NCBI GenBank assembly: GCA_905221605.1
Contig: CAJNDS010002107.1
Coordinates: forward strand, 511,386-575,385
DNA from: Symbiodinium natans
Lineage: Eukaryota; Sar; Dinophyceae; Suessiales; Symbiodiniaceae
DNA: 64,000 bases
Direction: 5' to 3'
Both the position numbers and the translations under genes were made by a program. The notes beneath the pieces were generated by a model. That model had not been told where the DNA came from, made no database searches, and saw only the letters and a list, made by a program, of their open reading frames with translations. Of the stretch, positions 62,660-64,000 are shown piece after piece. How positions within the stretch are numbered: the stretch's first letter is position 1; each line of letters opens with the position of its first letter.

Positions 62660-62711
62660 TTTTATAATTTATGAATTATAAAATTAATCTATTCTATGAA
62701 ATAGAATAGTG
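62654..62711. terminator. Two AT hairpins between convergent zinc-ribbon and PolB genes
   Basis: GATTGATTTTATAATT / AATTATAAAATTAATC (16-bp stem, one mismatch, loop TATG), then CTATTCTAT / ATAGAATAG (perfect 9 bp, loop GAA). The second covers the PolB stop codon. Confidence 0.6.
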
Positions 62712-64000
62712 CCCATAAGGTAAACTGTTCACCTTATCTAAATAATATCTTTTGTTATCATAGCTTGATAATGCCATCTTTACCTGATTTATTGAATATA
62801 TTTGATGGTTTTTACTTCTTATACTGTTAAAACTTACTGTATCACACCTGTTATCTTCAAGTGTTTCTAAATATTTTTTGTAATTTAGTTCTCGCTTTAC
62901 CTTATGCTTTACTATTCCTTTTGATTTCTTTTCTTCCTTGTCTTGCTTGTATATTTTGAATGCATATGATTTAGGTTTTAAGCCTATGAAGTTGGTAATT
63001 ATTTTACCGTCTACTTCATCTTTAAATTTTCCGAGCACCTTCTTATTAGTGACATCATAACATTTATGTTCTTTATCATAACCGCTAAAATCCATATGTT
63101 TTTTCATCTCATTAAAGTCATCATATACATCTTCAGTTTTTATATGAGTAACAAAACTATCTGTATCTGTGTATATTAATCTTACCTTGTCTTCATACTT
63201 TTTCTTTAACACATCATAATAAAATGAATACATATGTAACTTTGATAAATCTAATATACTCATACCTACATATATAGGCTTGTTAAGTTTTACTGTTTCT
63301 TTTAACTTTTCAACTCCTACTAGATTTTCGTTTATGATGTGTCTGTGTTTATAAGTAGGAGCATTAACTACTTTTTGAAATCGTTCTGGTGTATCAACTA
63401 GTTCAAAATTAATATGTTCTCTTACATTCTCCATCGTTTTTCCATACACGGCGTTATTCATTAATTTATACATATCCTTTTCAAAATCACTTGTAGCTTC
63501 CTTTTTTTTATTTGTGTTAAAATCTATCCACGGTTTTAACCATTCTTTTTGTTTGAACATTATTGTTCTGTTTATCTTCTTTAGTTTTAGTCCTTGTTTC
63601 AAATAATATTTTAACATCTTAATGTGTAATACATAATTCTGTTTATTATATACATTAAGTATCAACTTATTAGTTTTTTCATCTCTAGGCTCCTTGTTGT
63701 GATTGTATGCTTTGTAAATGGTTTTTTGTGTTTCACTTAACATATCTGTCGTTACATTCATAATCTCCGGTGCTAGTGGATAGTCAATATGTTTATCGTG
63801 TAATTCTTTAGGATACTCTAAATCAACATCCAATATAAAACCTACATTAGTGTCACTCCAAGAGTTAAGTTGTTTTTCCGTAAAGTTATCAACAAATTTA
63901 ATATCTTTGTATGGTAGTTTTTGACACATCGCTAGACCATATAAATTATTAGCATCAAGGTAGTTTATATAAGAAGACGGTTTATTTTCATCATACATTT
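62694..64000 (-). CDS. polB: Protein-primed family B DNA polymerase (C-terminal part)
   Basis: At least 435 codons; the frame continues past the window edge, so the exonuclease domain and the true start are missing. Polymerase motifs: YLDANNLYGLAM (motif A, Asp15 of the visible part), KLMNNAVYGKTMEN (motif B, Lys178-Gly186) and YTDTDSFV (motif C, about 276-283, both Asp present). It is of the protein-primed type (DNA_pol_B_2) used by polintons, PLVs and adenoviruses to copy linear genomes from a terminal protein. The visible C-terminus (NSLPYGHYSIS) appears complete. Located at the opposite side from the integrase, as in many PLVs. Confidence 0.9.
   Translation of the reverse strand, partial: MYDENKPSSYINYLDANNLYGLAMCQKLPYKDIKFVDNFTEKQLNSWSDTNVGFILDVDLEYPKELHDKHIDYPLAPEIMNVTTDMLSETQKTIYKAYNHNKEPRDEKTNKLILNVYNKQNYVLHIKMLKYYLKQGLKLKKINRTIMFKQKEWLKPWIDFNTNKKKEATSDFEKDMYKLMNNAVYGKTMENVREHINFELVDTPERFQKVVNAPTYKHRHIINENLVGVEKLKETVKLNKPIYVGMSILDLSKLHMYSFYYDVLKKKYEDKVRLIYTDTDSFVTHIKTEDVYDDFNEMKKHMDFSGYDKEHKCYDVTNKKVLGKFKDEVDGKIITNFIGLKPKSYAFKIYKQDKEEKKSKGIVKHKVKRELNYKKYLETLEDNRCDTVSFNSIRSKNHQIYSINQVKMALSSYDNKRYYLDKVNSLPYGHYSIS

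Larger units (their letters stand above)
47820..64000. mobile_element. Integrated polinton-like virus (PLV), right part beyond window
   Basis: An AT-rich, gene-dense segment with a protein-primed family B polymerase, rve integrase, A32-like packaging ATPase, double-jelly-roll MCP, penton-type minor capsid protein, fibre, GIY-YIG nuclease and DUF5754 protein. This combination defines polintons/PLVs. The left boundary is between the C-rich tract ending at 47,755 and the AT-rich start at about 47,820. The terminal inverted repeat and target duplication cannot be tested because the other end is outside. At least 16 kb is present, within the usual PLV range of roughly 15-30 kb. Confidence 0.9.

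Noticed and set aside
47820..64000. Virophage (Maviroviridae-type) assignment
   Set aside because: The MCP signature LRP...FFRRMR and the fibre and penton types fit PLVs better. No cysteine protease of the virophage type was seen, though the expression signals are virophage-like.

Overview
The window is a junction between two very different DNAs. Positions 1 to about 47,760 are GC-rich eukaryotic nuclear DNA. Small islands of unique sequence are separated by short arrays of the telomere-type heptamer TTTAGGG/CCCTAAA and its variants, interleaved with microsatellites, one minisatellite, several small inverted-repeat elements and one non-LTR reverse transcriptase. From about 47,820 to the right edge the DNA is AT-rich, gene-dense and intron-free. 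It carries the gene set of a polinton-like virus (PLV), evidently integrated, or else joined to the host during assembly.

Host: a dinoflagellate is my best guess (inference). Reasons are the TTTAGGG motif; short exons of about 45-110 bp in long introns; GC-AG as well as GT-AG introns with exon bases repeated across the junctions; and a LINE-type RT with a YADD box. Two host genes can be partly assembled by eye. An MgtE/SLC41-type magnesium transporter is spread over about 267-3,273 as at least four exons, and its spliced product runs through the family signature LGLDPAHAG. A WW domain is split over two exons at 31,936-32,622. About 25 further islands read as open, splice-bounded exons. All those I could orient read on the + strand. 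They tend to sit after a CCCTAAA block and before a TTTAGGG block, so that introns start G-rich and end C-rich.

Viral element (about 47,820 to beyond 64,000): the left end is an AT-rich non-coding stretch of degenerate repeats. Next come two paralogous Cys-rich genes, each preceded by the same ~25-bp box, then a retroviral-type (rve) integrase and a GIY-YIG endonuclease. A leftward block follows: zinc-finger protein, two paralogous LRLRPTY proteins, a coiled-coil protein, another zinc-finger protein and the minor capsid (penton) protein. A rightward block carries a lipase-like protein, a small protein, the double-jelly-roll major capsid protein (MCP), an S74-type fibre and a small MGSK protein. 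After this lie the A32-like packaging ATPase, a DUF5754 protein with small companions, and a protein-primed family B DNA polymerase cut by the window edge. Replication, integration, packaging and capsid functions are therefore all present. No maturation protease was recognised.

Five viral genes (integrase, MCP, fibre, the MGSK protein and the 62,196 gene) are each interrupted by a single-base frameshift. Four lie at A5/A6 runs and the fifth at or near a T3. This means either homopolymer sequencing errors or an element in early decay. A TCTA motif lies 10-18 nt upstream of the start of seven mostly structural genes, and AT-rich perfect hairpins mark gene ends. Both resemble signals used by giant viruses of the Cafeteria/mimivirus type and their virophages, which suggests a helper-dependent life cycle (inference).
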